A stretch of 64,000 bases of DNA from Pseudomonas helleri (GCF_001043025.1 NZ_JYLD01000003.1:248001-312000); one strand, 5' to 3'. Counted from the stretch's first letter, positions 18,890 to 31,131 are shown. Program-made: numbers and translations. Notes: generated by a model not told the origin, from the sequence alone.

Positions 18890-19409
18890 CGTCTTGCACC
18901 GCCAGGTCGCGGGCATAGCGCTGGCCGTTTTTCACATAGCTGGCCGCGCTGGCTTCGAGCATTTTTTTCTGTTCTTCGGTCAGCTCACGCACCACTTTGC
19001 CCGGCGAGCCCATGACCAGCGAACCGTCCGGGATCTCCTTGCCCTCGCCGATCAGCGAGTTGGCGCCGATGATGCAGTGCTTGCCGATTTTAGCGCCGTT
19101 GAGGATGACCGCATTAATGCCGATCAGGCTGTAATCGCCCACGGTGCAGCCGTGCAACATGGCGTTATGGCCAATGGTCACGCCAGTGCCCAAGGTCAAC
19201 GGGTAGCCCATGTCAGTGTGCATCACCGCACCGTCCTGCACGTTACTGTGCTTGCCGATCAGGATCAGTTCGTTATCGCCGCGCAACACAGCGTTAAACC
19301 AGACACTGGCGCCCTCTTCCAGACGGACCTTGCCGATCAGGGTGGCATTGGGGGCCGCCCAACTGTCGGGATGTGTTTCGACGCAGGAATCGCCCAAGCG
19401 ATATTTCAT
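18882..19409 (-). CDS. Gamma-carbonic anhydrase-like hexapeptide protein
   Basis: 175 residues of left-handed beta-helix repeats. Three metal-ligand histidines of the gamma-carbonic anhydrase class are visible in [12 protein letters not shown] and [10 protein letters not shown]. Relatives (YrdA/PaaY/CaiE) show weak carbonic anhydrase or thioesterase activity, so the exact reaction is uncertain. The C-terminal helix [17 protein letters not shown] is typical of trimers. It is coupled to the DUF1289 gene downstream. Confidence 0.88.
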   Translation of the reverse strand: MKYRLGDSCVETHPDSWAAPNATLIGKVRLEEGASVWFNAVLRGDNELILIGKHSNVQDGAVMHTDMGYPLTLGTGVTIGHNAMLHGCTVGDYSLIGINAVILNGAKIGKHCIIGANSLIGEGKEIPDGSLVMGSPGKVVRELTEEQKKMLEASAASYVKNGQRYARDLAVQDDE

Positions 19410-19450
19410 ACTGATGTCCTCAAGGCAGGCGTGGCTGTCTGCAGACAGCT

Positions 19451-20053
19451 CTATACATTGATAAAACGTTCAGGCGGGGTGTGCAGGCTGATGTTGACGT
19501 CGTCGTACAGCAGGTTCATCAACTCAACGATCATGATCGCCGACAGGCCCCAGATCTTGTAAACACCAAAACGGTAACTGGGCACATACCAGCTGCGCCC
19601 CTGGTAATCGATACGGTGGGTGTGCTCACGCGGGTCCTGGCGGAAAAAATCCAGCGGCACGCTGAACACCGCCGCAATCTCGGCATCGTTGGCCAGATAC
19701 TCGACGTAGTCCGGAACCAGCCCCACATAAGGCGTGACACGAATACCGTGCAGTGAGACCAAAGGGCTGAGAGGTCCAACGACCTCGACCAGCCCCGGCG
19801 GCAAACCGATTTCTTCTTCGGCTTCACGCAGGGCAGTAAACACCAGGTCCGGGTCTTCGGGGTCGCGGCGCCCCCCCGGAAAAGCCACTTCACCGCCGTG
19901 AGTCGACAACCCGCTGGCACGCAGGGTCAAAATCAGTTCAGGCTTGTCACTGCGCGTCACCGGCAACAGTACCGCGGCCTCCGGAAAGCTGCGGTCTGTT
20001 TCCAGCGTCCGTGGGGTGTAGCGACTCATACGGCTAAGTAGCTCATCCAGCAT
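19451..20053 (-). CDS. Nudix CoA pyrophosphatase (NudL/YeaB-like)
   Basis: 200 residues. The Nudix box is complete: [16 protein letters not shown] followed by [11 protein letters not shown]. The preceding [12 protein letters not shown] is the UPF0035 signature of coenzyme A hydrolases such as NudL. Such enzymes cleave CoA and derivatives to 3',5'-ADP and acyl-phosphopantetheine with Mg2+ or Mn2+. It lies upstream of the carbonic anhydrase-like gene on the same strand with about 40 nt between. It is divergent from a second Nudix gene. Confidence 0.88.
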   Translation of the reverse strand: MLDELLSRMSRYTPRTLETDRSFPEAAVLLPVTRSDKPELILTLRASGLSTHGGEVAFPGGRRDPEDPDLVFTALREAEEEIGLPPGLVEVVGPLSPLVSLHGIRVTPYVGLVPDYVEYLANDAEIAAVFSVPLDFFRQDPREHTHRIDYQGRSWYVPSYRFGVYKIWGLSAIMIVELMNLLYDDVNISLHTPPERFINV

Positions 20054-20198
20054 AGGTCATCTCGATCCGTCACTTATCGGGCATCATGCACCAAATTGCC
20101 CAAGGCACCCAAGCCCCAGACTGTCGCAGGGCACAAAGTGGGGCTTGCCGTAAATTCGTCTCAGCCCCAAGATAGGCGCCACAGCGCGAGAGCACAGC

Positions 20199-20756
20199 AT
20201 GAAATTTTGCAGTCAGTGCGGCAACTCTGTCAGCCAACATATCCCGCAGGGCGATTCGCGCCTGCGTTATGTCTGCGACCACTGCCACACGATTCACTAC
20301 CAGAACCCGAATATTGTCGCCGGCTGCCTGCCCACCTGGGGCACGCAAGTGCTGCTGTGCCGTCGCGCCATCGAACCGCGTAAAGGCTTCTGGACCCTGC
20401 CCGCAGGCTTTATGGAAAACGGTGAAACAGTCGAACAGGCGGCCCGCCGGGAAACCCTTGAAGAAGCGTGCGCCCAGGTTCAGCAGTTGGCGATCTACAC
20501 GTTGATTGATGTACCCCACATTAATCAGGTGCATATTTTCTACCGCGCCCAATTGCAAAGCCCCGACTTTGCCGCCGGTGAAGAAAGCCTCGAAGTGCGG
20601 TTGTTTGATGAGGCCGATATCCCTTGGTCCGAGTTAGCTTTTCGCACTGTGAGCCGTACCCTAGAATGCTTTTTTTCTGATCGCCCGACACAGGCTTACC
20701 CTGTGCGCAGCGAGGCGGTACCGCCGCTGCCAGAGTTGATAACACCCCCACAATAA
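20199..20756 (+). CDS. Nudix hydrolase with N-terminal zinc ribbon
   Basis: 185 residues. An N-terminal zinc ribbon (CSQCG at 4-8, CDHC at 26-29) precedes a Nudix domain with LPAGFMENGETVEQAARRE and TLEEACAQV. This layout resembles NudC-type NADH pyrophosphatases without their extra N-terminal domain. The NudC hallmark SQPWPFP is not seen, so substrate assignment stays open. The stop TAATG overlaps the possible start of the next gene. Confidence 0.82.
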   Translation: MKFCSQCGNSVSQHIPQGDSRLRYVCDHCHTIHYQNPNIVAGCLPTWGTQVLLCRRAIEPRKGFWTLPAGFMENGETVEQAARRETLEEACAQVQQLAIYTLIDVPHINQVHIFYRAQLQSPDFAAGEESLEVRLFDEADIPWSELAFRTVSRTLECFFSDRPTQAYPVRSEAVPPLPELITPPQ

Positions 20757-20791
20757 TGATGTTCGCCTTGTACCTCAGGAATACCTCCCTA

Positions 20792-21358
20792 ATGCGCTGG
20801 TTGCTTGCTGCACTTTGCCTGTCGTTTACCGTTACTTGCCAAGCCGCTGTAGTCATGACTATCAACGGTAAGCCCGTCGACAAAGAACAGGTGCTTAAAC
20901 CACCCCAAGCGTCACAACGGGCCAGTGCCAGCAAATCGGTCGACAAGATCCTGGTGATCAAGTCAGCGCGCAGGCTCGAGCTGATCAGCGATGGAAAAGT
21001 GATCAGAAGCTATCGCATCTCATTGGGCAAACAGCCTAAAGGGCCAAAATTACAGGAAGGCGACAAGCGCACCCCCGAAGGGCTGTACTGGGTGGATTGG
21101 CGCAAGCGCAGCGACAAGTTCAACCTGGCCATGCACATCAATTACCCCAACATCAGCGATGCCGCCAAGGCTCGGCGTGAAGGGGTGAATCCGGGGTCGA
21201 TGATCATGATTCACGGCACGCCAGACTCTGAAGAAAACCCCGAAGAGCTGTTTCACACGCTGGACTGGACCGATGGCTGCATCGCCATGAAGAACTACGA
21301 AATGCGTGAAGTCTGGAGCATGGTCAAAGACGGCACGATGGTTGAGATACGCCCTTAA
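20792..21358 (+). CDS. L,D-transpeptidase (YkuD) family periplasmic protein
   Basis: 188 residues from ATG at 20792, giving a clean signal peptide (MRWLLAALCLSFTVTCQA). An ATG overlapping the upstream stop would add 12 residues. The YkuD core begins near IGK/ LGKQPKGPKLQEGDKRTPEG. The active site is HGTPDSEENP with the nucleophile Cys in TDGCIAMKNYEM, a known variant of SHGCIR. The family cross-links meso-DAP residues of peptidoglycan or attaches lipoproteins. A strong terminator follows. Confidence 0.85.
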   Translation: MRWLLAALCLSFTVTCQAAVVMTINGKPVDKEQVLKPPQASQRASASKSVDKILVIKSARRLELISDGKVIRSYRISLGKQPKGPKLQEGDKRTPEGLYWVDWRKRSDKFNLAMHINYPNISDAAKARREGVNPGSMIMIHGTPDSEENPEELFHTLDWTDGCIAMKNYEMREVWSMVKDGTMVEIRP

Positions 21359-21380
21359 CCTGCAAAAACGCCGCGCACTA

Positions 21381-21418
21381 AAAAGCCCGCTGCCCCCATA
21401 AGGGCCAGCGGGCTTTTT
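21381..21418. terminator. Bidirectional terminator
   Basis: AAAAGCCCGCTG and CAGCGGGCTTTT form a 12-bp stem around a 13-nt loop, with T-runs on both strands. It lies between the L,D-transpeptidase gene and the convergent NIF3-like gene. Confidence 0.93.
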
Positions 21419-21432
21419 TATGCAGCGCCGGA

Positions 21433-21744
21433 TTAGATATCAGCCAGACGCCACACCTCGTATGCAGGCGTTTCATACGGGTGGCTGTGCTTGAGCGCAG
21501 CCACCACGGCTTGAATTAACTCATCTGCCACGACCAGCTCAACTTTCCATTCGCCGACATACTCGACCTGACCGGTTTGCCCGATAAACGGCTGACTGCC
21601 GTCCAGCGCACGAAACTGGCCCTGCCCCATGGTCTGCCAGGCGCAGTGGTCATAGCTGCCGATGCGACCGCCACCGGCGGCGAACACAGCATCCTTGACC
21701 CCATCAACATGGCTTGGCGGAACAAAAAAGCTGAGCTTGTACAT
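21433..21744 (-). CDS. NIF3-like (YqfO C-terminal domain) protein
   Basis: 103 residues from ATG at 21744. The sequence MYKLSFFVPPSHVDGVKDAVFAAG...and C-terminal HPYETPAYEVW match the small insert domain of NIF3/YqfO (DUF34) proteins, found as a stand-alone protein in Pseudomonas. The function is unknown. The domain resembles a CutA1/PII-like trimer fold. The open frame extends 40 codons upstream through a REPIN, which argues for the internal start. It is convergent with the L,D-transpeptidase gene. Confidence 0.78.
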   Translation of the reverse strand: MYKLSFFVPPSHVDGVKDAVFAAGGGRIGSYDHCAWQTMGQGQFRALDGSQPFIGQTGQVEYVGEWKVELVVADELIQAVVAALKHSHPYETPAYEVWRLADI

Positions 21745-21777
21745 AAGCGAACACTCTGTTGAACATGCCTGGAAACC

Positions 21778-21863
21778 TGTGGGAGCCTGGCTTGCCAGCG
21801 ATGCAGTCAACACGGTTTCTGTTAAACCGCGTCGATGCCATCGCGAGCAAGCCCGCTCCCACA
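21778..21863. repeat. REPIN, TGTGGGAGC family
   Basis: The head TGTGGGAGCCTGGCTTG at the left and the inverted CAAGCCCGCTCCCACA at the right flank a partly palindromic centre. It lies between purL's stop and the NIF3-like gene's start. Confidence 0.85.
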
Positions 21864-21902
21864 AGGGATATGCGTCTAACGGGCATTGAACTTCAAAATG
21901 CC

Positions 21903-24900
21903 TTAGTCGACCCAGACGCGAGCGTTACGGAACATGCGCAACCATGGCGCATCTTCGTTCCACTCTTCAGGACGCCACGAGTTCTGCACGGCGCGGAACA
22001 CACGCTCAGGGTGCGGCATCATGATCGTCACACGGCCATCACGGCTGGTGAGGCCGGTAATGCCGCGCGGCGAGCCGTTCGGGTTGGCCGGGTAGTTCTC
22101 GGTGACCTTGCCGTGGTTGTCGACGAAACGCAGGGCAACGGTGCCCGACAGATCGGCTTGCAACAGCGCTTCAGGGCTGGCGAACTCTGCGTGGCCTTCA
22201 CCGTGAGCGATGGCGATTGGCATGCGCGAACCGGCCATGCCCTGCAGGAAGATCGAGTTCGACTCTTGCACTTGAACCATGGCAACACGGGCTTCGAACT
22301 GCTCGGAGCGGTTACGCACAAAGTGCGGCCACAACTCGCTGCCCGGAATCAGTTCACTGAGGTTGGACATCATCTGGCAACCGTTGCACACACCCAGGCT
22401 GAAGCTGTCGGTACGCTCGAAGAAGCCCTGGAACGCATCACGTGCGCGGGCGTTGAACAAGGCCGACTTGGCCCAGCCTTCACCAGCACCCAGTACGTCG
22501 CCGTAAGAGAAACCACCGCACGCTACCAGCCCCTTGAACTCGTTCAGGTCGACACGGCCGGCCAGAATGTCGCTCATGTGCACGTCGATCGCGTTGAAAC
22601 CGGCACGGTCAAACGCCGCTGCCATTTCAACCTGACCGTTAACGCCCTGCTCACGCAGTACGGCAACTTGTGGGCGAATGCCTTTTTTGATGTACGGCGC
22701 GCTGATGTTGGCGTTGACGTCAAAGCTCAACTGAGCGGTCAGGCCCGGGTTGTCTTCTTCCAGCAACACGTCGAATTCTTGCTGCGCGCAGTCTGCGTTG
22801 TCACGCATACGCTGGATCTGGAAGCTGGTTTCAGCCCACTGACGCTGCAACTCGCCGCGCTGACCAACAAACACTTTGTCACCGTGGAAGCTGATGGTGA
22901 CTTCGCTGTTGTTCAGCGGCTGACCAATCACGTCAACGCATTCACCCAGACCCGCCGCGCTGAACTGTGCGAGCACGTCAGCGGTAGCGTCCTGGCGAAC
23001 CTGGATCACGGCACCCAGCTCTTCGTTGAACAGCACGGCCGGCAATTGACCAACGCTGTCGGCCAGACAATCGAGGATCAGGTTCAGACCGCAGTGACCG
23101 GCAAACGCCATTTCCATCACAGTGGTCAGCAAACCACCGTCAGAACGGTCGTGGTAAGCCAGCAGGTGGCCATCAGCGTTCAGACCTTGAATGACCGCGA
23201 AGAAGGCCTTGAGGTCTTCTGCGTCGTCAACGTCCGGGGCTTGTTTACCAAGCTTGCCGTAGGTCTGGGCCAGGATCGAAGCGCCCATACGGTTTTGGCC
23301 ACGGCCCAGGTCGATCAGGATCAGATCGGTCAGGCCTTTGTCCATGCGCAGTTCTGGGGTCAGGGTGCGGCGAACATCGAGCACCGGTGCGAAACCGGTG
23401 ACGATCAGCGACAGCGGCGAGGTCACGCTCTTGTCGGTGCCTTCATCGTTCCAGCGGGTTTGCATCGACATCGAGTCTTTGCCCACCGGAATGGTGATGC
23501 CCAGCTCGGGGCACAGTTCCATGCCGACCGCTTTTACGGTGTCGTACAGACGCGCGTCTTCACCTGGGTGGCCAGCCGCCGACATCCAGTTGGCCGACAG
23601 TTTGATGTCAGAGATTTTGCCAATTCGCGAGGCCGCGATGTTGGTCAGGGTTTCACCGATGGCCATGCGGCCCGATGCCGGAGCATCCAGCAGTGCCAGC
23701 GGCGTCCGCTCGCCCATGGCCATGGCTTCACCGGTGTACACGTCAAAGCTGGTCGCGGTAACGGCAACGTCTGCCACCGGCACCTGCCACGGGCCGACCA
23801 TTTGATCACGGGCAACCAGGCCGGTGATGGTACGGTCGCCGATGGTGATCAGGAAGCTCTTGCTGGCGACTGCCGGGTGGTGCAGAACGCGCTCGATACA
23901 CTCGCCCACGTTCAGCGCTGCCGGATCGAAGTCATCGCCCAGCTCGGCTTCACGCACCACCGAACGGTGCATGCGTGGCGCCTTGCCCAGCAACACTTCC
24001 AGTGGCATGTCCACCGGGCTGTTGCCGAAATGGCTGTCGGTGACGGTCAGTTGTGGCTCGGCAGTAGCCTCGCCCACCACGGCAAACGGGCAACGCTCAC
24101 GCTCGCAGATCGCCTGGAAGCGCTCGAAGTCTTCAGCGCTGACTGCCAGAACGTAACGTTCTTGGGATTCGTTACTCCAGATCTCGTGCGGGGCCATGCC
24201 CGGCTCGTCGTTTGGAATGTTGCGCAGTTCGAAACGGCCACCACGGTCGCCGTCGTTGACCAGCTCAGGGAAGGCGTTGGACAGACCGCCCGCACCCACG
24301 TCGTGGATGAAGCTGATCGGGTTTTTGTCACCCAATTGCCAGCAACGGTCGATTACTTCCTGGCAGCGGCGTTCCATTTCAGGGTTTTCGCGCTGTACCG
24401 AAGCGAAGTCCAGGTCGGCCGAGCTTGCGCCAGTGGCCATGGACGAGGCAGCACCGCCGCCCAGACCGATCAACATGGCCGGGCCACCCAGCACGATCAG
24501 TTTGGCGCCAACGGTGATTTCGGCTTTTTGTACGTGTTCGGCGCGGATGTTGCCCATGCCGCCCGCCAACATGATGGGCTTGTGGTAACCGCGCACTTCA
24601 TCACCGTGCGGGGTGGTGATGGACTGCTCGAAGGTACGGAAGTAACCGGTCAGGGCCGGACGACCGAATTCGTTGTTGAACGCCGCGCCACCCAGCGGGC
24701 CTTCAATCATGATGTCCAGCGCCGTCACGATGCGCTCTGGCTTGCCGTACGGCACTTCCCACGGCTGGGTAAAGCCCGGGATTTGCAGGTTGGAAACGGT
24801 AAAGCCGGTCAGGCCTGCCTTTGGCTTGGCGCCACGGCCGGTTGCACCTTCGTCACGAATTTCGCCACCAGAACCGGTCGCTGCACCCGGGAACGGGGCA

Positions 24901-25799
24901 ATGGCGGTTGGGTGGTTGTGCGTTTCAACCTTCATCAGGATGTGCACAGGCTCCTGCACCGCGCCGTACTGGCGGGTTTCAGGGTTCGGGAAGAAACGCC
25001 CGCCAACGCTACCGACGATCACCGATGCGTTGTCTTTATAAGCCGACAGAACACCTTCGCTGTGCATCACGTAGGTGTTTTTGATCATGCCAAACAGGCT
25101 TTTTTCCTGGCTTTGGCCGTCGATGTCCCAACTGGCGTTGAAGATCTTGTGGCGGCAATGCTCGGAGTTCGCCTGGGCAAACATCATCAGTTCGATGTCG
25201 TGCGGGTTGCGGCCCAGACCATTGAACGCATTGACCAGGTAGTCGATTTCGTCTTCAGCCAGCGCCAGGCCCAACTCAACGTTGGCTTTTTCCAGCGCGG
25301 CGCGACCGCCACCCAGCACATCAATGGCGGTCAGCGGCTTTGGCTCGGCATGGCTGAACAGACCGGCGGCCTGCTCCAGGTCGCCCAGTACGATTTGGGT
25401 CATGCGGTCATGCAGAACCGATGCAATCAGTTCGGCATCGGCGTCGCTGAACTGGCCAGCCACATAAAAAGCAATGCCGCGTTCCAGGCGCTGGATTTTC
25501 GCCAGGCCACAGTTACGGGCAATATCGCTGGCCTTGCTCGACCAAGGAGAAATGGTGCCAAACCGCGGCAACACCAAAAACAGTCGGCCATTTGGCTCTT
25601 GGACCGGCACGCTTGGGCCGTACTTCAGGAGACGAGCCAGTACCTGCTGTTCATCGCTGGTCAAATCACCGGTGACATCGGCAAAGTGGGCGAACTCAGC
25701 ATACAAACCACTGACAGCCGGAACCTTGAGGCTCAGTTGTGCAAGGAGTTTGCTGTGGCGAAAGGCAGAAAGGGCAGGAGCGCCGCGCAGGATCAACAT
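21903..25799 (-). CDS. purL: Phosphoribosylformylglycinamidine synthase
   Basis: Large ATP-dependent enzyme converting FGAR and glutamine to FGAM, the fourth step of purine synthesis. 1298 residues from ATG at 25799 ([11 protein letters not shown]). The open frame adds 28 codons that do not resemble the family. It has an N-terminal PurS-like part, two AIRS-like halves (GVGGGAAS, KDSMSMQ regions) and a C-terminal class I glutaminase with nucleophile Cys in [10 protein letters not shown] and the His-Glu pair in [11 protein letters not shown]. Intact and full length for the gammaproteobacterial single-chain form. It is divergent from mltF. Confidence 0.98.
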   Translation of the reverse strand: MLILRGAPALSAFRHSKLLAQLSLKVPAVSGLYAEFAHFADVTGDLTSDEQQVLARLLKYGPSVPVQEPNGRLFLVLPRFGTISPWSSKASDIARNCGLAKIQRLERGIAFYVAGQFSDADAELIASVLHDRMTQIVLGDLEQAAGLFSHAEPKPLTAIDVLGGGRAALEKANVELGLALAEDEIDYLVNAFNGLGRNPHDIELMMFAQANSEHCRHKIFNASWDIDGQSQEKSLFGMIKNTYVMHSEGVLSAYKDNASVIVGSVGGRFFPNPETRQYGAVQEPVHILMKVETHNHPTAIAPFPGAATGSGGEIRDEGATGRGAKPKAGLTGFTVSNLQIPGFTQPWEVPYGKPERIVTALDIMIEGPLGGAAFNNEFGRPALTGYFRTFEQSITTPHGDEVRGYHKPIMLAGGMGNIRAEHVQKAEITVGAKLIVLGGPAMLIGLGGGAASSMATGASSADLDFASVQRENPEMERRCQEVIDRCWQLGDKNPISFIHDVGAGGLSNAFPELVNDGDRGGRFELRNIPNDEPGMAPHEIWSNESQERYVLAVSAEDFERFQAICERERCPFAVVGEATAEPQLTVTDSHFGNSPVDMPLEVLLGKAPRMHRSVVREAELGDDFDPAALNVGECIERVLHHPAVASKSFLITIGDRTITGLVARDQMVGPWQVPVADVAVTATSFDVYTGEAMAMGERTPLALLDAPASGRMAIGETLTNIAASRIGKISDIKLSANWMSAAGHPGEDARLYDTVKAVGMELCPELGITIPVGKDSMSMQTRWNDEGTDKSVTSPLSLIVTGFAPVLDVRRTLTPELRMDKGLTDLILIDLGRGQNRMGASILAQTYGKLGKQAPDVDDAEDLKAFFAVIQGLNADGHLLAYHDRSDGGLLTTVMEMAFAGHCGLNLILDCLADSVGQLPAVLFNEELGAVIQVRQDATADVLAQFSAAGLGECVDVIGQPLNNSEVTISFHGDKVFVGQRGELQRQWAETSFQIQRMRDNADCAQQEFDVLLEEDNPGLTAQLSFDVNANISAPYIKKGIRPQVAVLREQGVNGQVEMAAAFDRAGFNAIDVHMSDILAGRVDLNEFKGLVACGGFSYGDVLGAGEGWAKSALFNARARDAFQGFFERTDSFSLGVCNGCQMMSNLSELIPGSELWPHFVRNRSEQFEARVAMVQVQESNSIFLQGMAGSRMPIAIAHGEGHAEFASPEALLQADLSGTVALRFVDNHGKVTENYPANPNGSPRGITGLTSRDGRVTIMMPHPERVFRAVQNSWRPEEWNEDAPWLRMFRNARVWVD

Positions 25800-25964
25800 C
25801 TTCGGGACAGCCTCGGGAGGGGTGTGCTTTGAGGCCCGGCATTCTAGCCTAAACCTTCGGTCACGGCACCCGAAACGGCACACTAGACGTACGCCAAACG
25901 TCGTTAATCGACCAAATCCTTATTCTTTATGGCTATCAGCGTGTAAACAGATGGTCGGTAATGA

Positions 25965-27542
<1,578 letters not shown>

Positions 27543-27572
27543 AACACGCTACCGCTTAGAGCCAGATCACAC

Positions 27573-27640
27573 TGTAGGAGCGAGCTTGCCTCGCGATCTT
27601 TCGATCTTTGAAAAGATCGCGAGGCAAGCTCGCTCCTACA
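27573..27640. repeat. REPIN, TGTAGGAGCGAG family
   Basis: Two inverted REPs (TGTAGGAGCGAGCTTGCC... and the mirror ...GGCAAGCTCGCTCCTACA) form a near-perfect 32-bp-arm hairpin between convergent mltF and pdxJ. Confidence 0.93.
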
Positions 27641-27655
27641 GGTTTTGAATATGTC

Positions 27656-28399
27656 TTAGGCTTTTGAGGCCGCCAGAATCAGGGCTTTCATCTCGGAAAC
27701 GGCCGACTTGAAGCCGACGAACAGTGCATGAGCAACCAATGCATGGCCAATGTTCAGTTCGTTGATGCCCTTGATCGCCGCCACGGCTTCGACGTTGTGA
27801 TAATGCAGACCATGGCCGGCGTTCACAACCAGCCCCTGCCCCAGGCCAAAGGCCACGCCATCAGCCACGCGCTGCAGTTCTTCTGCCACGTCAGCCGGGG
27901 TCTGGGCATCGGCATAACGACCGGTATGCAACTCGATGGCGGGGGCGCCCACACGGCGCGACGCTTCGATTTGGCGCTCGTCCGCGTCAATAAACAGCGA
28001 AACCTCGCTGCCAATTTTGCTCAGGCGCTCAACCGCAGCCTTGATCCGCGCTTCTTGCCCGGCAACGTCCAGACCGCCTTCGGTGGTCAGTTCTTGACGG
28101 GTTTCTGGGACGAGGCAGATATGCGCCGGACGAATGCGCTCGGCAAACGCCATCATCTCTTCAGTCACGCCCATTTCGAAGTTCATACGCGTTTGCAGCA
28201 CATCCTTGAGTAGCAAGACATCGCGCTCTTGAATGTGGCGACGGTCTTCGCGCAGATGCACGGTGATGCCGTCGGCCCCCGCCTCTTCCGCGTCCAGAGC
28301 CGCTTTGACCGGGTCCGGGTAACGCGTGCCTCGCGCCTGACGCAGCGTAGCTACGTGGTCGATGTTCACGCCAAGAAGAATGCGATTGCTTGTGGTCAC
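27656..28399 (-). CDS. pdxJ: Pyridoxine 5'-phosphate synthase
   Basis: Condenses 1-deoxyxylulose 5-phosphate with 3-amino-2-oxopropyl phosphate to pyridoxine 5'-phosphate, in the DXP-dependent vitamin B6 pathway. 247 residues from a GTG at 28399 with AGGAG upstream. Signatures: [18 protein letters not shown] at the N-terminus, HLREDRRHI, and GHGLHYHNV near the end. It is the last gene of the lepA-lepB-rnc-era-recO-pdxJ run, about 50 nt after recO. Confidence 0.97.
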   Translation of the reverse strand: MTTSNRILLGVNIDHVATLRQARGTRYPDPVKAALDAEEAGADGITVHLREDRRHIQERDVLLLKDVLQTRMNFEMGVTEEMMAFAERIRPAHICLVPETRQELTTEGGLDVAGQEARIKAAVERLSKIGSEVSLFIDADERQIEASRRVGAPAIELHTGRYADAQTPADVAEELQRVADGVAFGLGQGLVVNAGHGLHYHNVEAVAAIKGINELNIGHALVAHALFVGFKSAVSEMKALILAASKA

Positions 28400-28449
28400 G
28401 AGGGCTCTCCTGAAGAGTTGAAGATTCGGCGCACAGCATACCGGTCTAT

Positions 28450-29139
28450 TCAGGGCTTGCGAAACAACTCACGACTGGCCAGGGGCTTACCAGCCAAATG
28501 AACGGCCAACGCCTGACGCATCAGACGTTTGGCCGCCGACAAGGCGCCCGTTGCGCTCCAGTCGGCTTGCGCCATGGCCAGCAGCTCAACACCATTGAAC
28601 AACCCCGGCTGCAACAACCAGACACGCTCAAGCCCGGCGTCCACTTGCAGGCGATATAAGCCATCGGCCTCGATTGGTCCACCATGGATGTCTTCGGTCA
28701 GCGAGAAGCTGTAACCCAGGTCGTCCAGCAGCCGCCATTCGAACGCCCGCAGCAAAGGCTCCAACGGTCGCCCTTCGGCCAGGGCCAGCAAGGTAGCAGC
28801 GTAGTGATCGAACACTGCGGGGTGCGGGTCTTCGGCAGGGAGCAGACGCACCAGCAGTTCATTGAGATAGAGCCCGCTGAACAGGGCTTCGCCATTGAGC
28901 CAGGTCGAAACGCCTGCGCTCTCCATGCGTCCGACATTCTTCAGCTCGCCGCGACCATGGAACTCGATTTCCAACGGCACAAACGGCCGGGCCAGCGTGC
29001 CCGCCTTGCCCCGCGCATTACGCAGCACGGCACGCAGACGGCCTTGCGGCGTGATGAAATCCACCAGCGCACTGGTTTCACGGTAAGGACGACTGTGCAG
29101 GACGTAAGCGAGTTGAGGGACGATGGATTTGCTGGACAT
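28450..29139 (-). CDS. recO: DNA repair protein RecO
   Basis: 229 residues: an N-terminal OB fold ([20 protein letters not shown]) and an alpha-helical C-terminal domain. With RecF and RecR it loads RecA on SSB-coated gaps. The zinc-binding Cys cluster of some RecO proteins is absent, as is usual in gammaproteobacteria. It is separated from era by a REPIN, unusual inside this operon. Confidence 0.94.
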   Translation of the reverse strand: MSSKSIVPQLAYVLHSRPYRETSALVDFITPQGRLRAVLRNARGKAGTLARPFVPLEIEFHGRGELKNVGRMESAGVSTWLNGEALFSGLYLNELLVRLLPAEDPHPAVFDHYAATLLALAEGRPLEPLLRAFEWRLLDDLGYSFSLTEDIHGGPIEADGLYRLQVDAGLERVWLLQPGLFNGVELLAMAQADWSATGALSAAKRLMRQALAVHLAGKPLASRELFRKP

Positions 29140-29166
29140 GGGCGATCAGCTTTATCAGAAGTCTAA

Positions 29167-29253
29167 TGTGGGAGCGGGCTTGCTCGCGATAGCATCAACT
29201 CGGCAAGGCAGGCAGACCGGTTTGATGCTATCGCGAGCAAGCCCGCTCCCACA
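29167..29253. repeat. REPIN, TGTGGGAGC family, inside the era-recO spacer
   Basis: TGTGGGAGCGGGCTTGCTCG with its inverted partner CGAGCAAGCCCGCTCCCACA. The arms extend inward through GCGATAGCATCAA and TTGATGCTATCGC, giving more than 30 bp of pairing. It lies in the 147-bp spacer between two operon genes. Confidence 0.92.
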
Positions 29254-29286
29254 GGATCTTGCAAGGCAGCGAGGTATTACAACCTG

Positions 29287-30189
29287 TTACTGGTCGCCAT
29301 AGCCCAGCGAACGCAGGGCGCGTTCGTCGTCGGACCAGCCGCCTTTAACCTTGACCCACAAGTTGAGCATGACTTTGGAGTCGAACAGCAGCTCCATGTC
29401 TTTACGCGCTTCAGTGCCGATGCGCTTGATGCGCTCGCCCTTGTCGCCAATGATGATTTTTTTCTGCCCGTCACGCTCAACCAGAATCAAGGCATGAATG
29501 TGCAAGGTCTTGCCTTGCTGCTTGAATTCTTCGATCTCAACGGTGATCTGGTACGGCAGCTCCGCACCCAGCTGGCGCATGATCTTTTCACGGACCAGTT
29601 CAGCGGCAAGGAAGCGGCTGCTGCGATCGGTGATCTGGTCTTCCGGGAAGAAGTGGTCGTTTTCCGGCAGATGATCAGCAATCACACGTTCAAGGGCATC
29701 GAGGTTGTGGCCGTTTTGAGCCGAAATCGGCACGATCTGGGCATTCGGCAATTGCTCCTGAAGCCAGGTCAGGTGCGGCATCAATTCCGTTTTGTCTTCG
29801 ATGCGGTCAGTCTTGTTCAACGCCACAATCAACGGGCCAGTCACAAACTGGACGCGCTCAAGAACCATTTGGTCTTCTTCAGTCCACTTGGTGCGATCCA
29901 CCACGAAGATCACCACGTCGACGTCTTTCAACGCAGCCGACGCAGTTTTGTTCATGTAGCGGTTCAGGGCCTTTTCGCCACCCTTGTGCATGCCCGGCGT
30001 GTCAACGTAGATGGCTTGAATATCGCCTTCGGTCTTGATGCCCAGCATGTTGTGACGGGTGGTCTGCGGCTTGCGCGAGGTGATCGCCAGCTTTTGACCG
30101 AGAATGTGGTTCAGCAGTGTGGATTTACCCACGTTTGGTCGACCAACGATGGCGACATAGCCACAGCGAGTTGCAGTTGAATCAGTCAT
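29287..30189 (-). CDS. era: GTPase Era
   Basis: 300 residues from ATG at 30189, overlapping the rnc stop by 8 nt. N-terminal GTPase with G1 [10 protein letters not shown]3 DTPGMH and G4 NKTD. The C-terminal KH domain binds the 3' end of 16S rRNA to aid 30S maturation and contains [14 protein letters not shown]. Intact. Overlap with rnc implies translational coupling, the conserved rnc-era arrangement. Confidence 0.98.
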   Translation of the reverse strand: MTDSTATRCGYVAIVGRPNVGKSTLLNHILGQKLAITSRKPQTTRHNMLGIKTEGDIQAIYVDTPGMHKGGEKALNRYMNKTASAALKDVDVVIFVVDRTKWTEEDQMVLERVQFVTGPLIVALNKTDRIEDKTELMPHLTWLQEQLPNAQIVPISAQNGHNLDALERVIADHLPENDHFFPEDQITDRSSRFLAAELVREKIMRQLGAELPYQITVEIEEFKQQGKTLHIHALILVERDGQKKIIIGDKGERIKRIGTEARKDMELLFDSKVMLNLWVKVKGGWSDDERALRSLGYGDQ

Positions 30190-30871
30190 GGCCATTCTCC
30201 ACGCCAAGGGCAATCAGTGCTGCTGCGGCCGCTACCTGTTCGGCAATGCGACGGCTCACACCCTGACCTCGGCTTTTTTCATTCAATAGGGCAATTTCGC
30301 ACTCAACAAAGAAAGTGCGGCAATGCGGTTCACCTTGAATATCCACCACTTCGTAGCGTGGCAGTTCACAGGCGCGCGACTGCAAGTACTCTTGCAGGCG
30401 TGTTTTGGGATCTTTATTGGTGTCGACCAGGGTCAGGGTCTCGAACTCGCCAGCCAGCCAGGCCAATACGCGATCACGGGCGGTTTCCATGCCCGCGTCG
30501 AGGTAGATGGCGCCAATCAGCGCTTCAAGGGCATCTGCCAAAATCGACTCGCGACGAAAACCGCCGCTTTTCAGTTCACCCGAACCCAGGCGCAGGTACT
30601 CGCCCAACTCAAAACCGCGCGCCAGTACGGCCAGGGTTTCGCCTTTGACCAAACGCGCACGCAGGCGCGACAGCTGCCCTTCGCGGGCCAGCGGGAAGCG
30701 ATCAAACAACGCTTCACCGGCGACAAAGTTGAGGATTGCATCGCCCAGGAACTCAAGACGCTCGTTATTGCGCCCCGCGAAACTGCGGTGTGTCAGGGCC
30801 AGGATCATCAGCTCCTGGTCTTTGAAGGTGTAGCCGAGCTGACGCTCTAAACGATTTAAAGAAAAACTCAC
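30182..30871 (-). CDS. rnc: Ribonuclease III
   Basis: 229 residues starting with GTG at 30871, which overlaps the stop of the decayed DUF4845 gene (GTGA). The catalytic domain carries the signature [10 protein letters not shown] and the downstream acidic residues DALEALIGA. The double-stranded RNA-binding domain fills about residues 155-225. It cuts double-stranded RNA, processing rRNA precursors. In Escherichia coli it cleaves its own leader. Here a cluster of hairpins lies 170-250 nt upstream. Confidence 0.98.
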   Translation of the reverse strand: MSFSLNRLERQLGYTFKDQELMILALTHRSFAGRNNERLEFLGDAILNFVAGEALFDRFPLAREGQLSRLRARLVKGETLAVLARGFELGEYLRLGSGELKSGGFRRESILADALEALIGAIYLDAGMETARDRVLAWLAGEFETLTLVDTNKDPKTRLQEYLQSRACELPRYEVVDIQGEPHCRTFFVECEIALLNEKSRGQGVSRRIAEQVAAAAALIALGVENGHD

Positions 30872-31029
30872 GATTTACCCACGCTGAGTTCGTGGCCGAA
30901 TGTCACCACCGGACCGATATTAGGGATCAGTGATGCTCGTTTATCGCATAGCAAATGGACAGGGAACAGGCTGTTCGCCGCCGTCACACTTAACGCTTTG
31001 TTCAAATCCACATCCTGAATACTGTTGAC
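30868..31029 (-). pseudogene. C-terminal remnant of a DUF4845 gene
   Basis: The minus frame reads VNSIQDVDLNKALSVTAANS and on to [16 protein letters not shown], 53 codons. From memory this aligns over its length with the last third of the DUF4845 protein that sits between lepB and rnc in other Pseudomonas. The N-terminal two thirds, including its membrane helix, are missing. No ATG is in frame, and an in-frame stop lies about 15 codons upstream in the hairpin region. The residual stop still overlaps the rnc start as in an intact operon. The decay has removed several charged residues of the usual pattern. Confidence 0.75.
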
Positions 31030-31033
31030 CGCC

Positions 31034-31124
31034 CTGCCTGAGACGGCAGACGGTCGTAAGAACCGTCAGGCGCCCGATTTATCAGGACGCCTGAAAAGCA
31101 TTCGGCGCTGTTATTAACAGCGCC
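31034..31124 (-). other. Four consecutive hairpins between lepB and the DUF4845 remnant
   Basis: Perfect stems: CTGCC/GGCAG (31034-31049), GACGGT/ACCGTC (31049-31067), CAGGCG/CGCCTG (31067-31093) and GGCGCTGTTA/TAACAGCGCC (31104-31124). The first three abut each other. They replace the missing DUF4845 N-terminus. They may act as an attenuator after lepB or as RNase III targets in the rnc leader. None has a proper U-tract. Confidence 0.6.
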
Positions 31125-31131
31125 GTCTTGG

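Noticed and set aside
20756..20792. Upstream ATG start for the L,D-transpeptidase
   Set aside because: It overlaps the previous stop (TAATG) but lacks a ribosome site and delays the signal peptide.
21759..25832. Plus-strand open frame of 1357 codons antisense to purL
   Set aside because: It mirrors a high-GC real gene; no family similarity, no ribosome site, and purL is clearly real.
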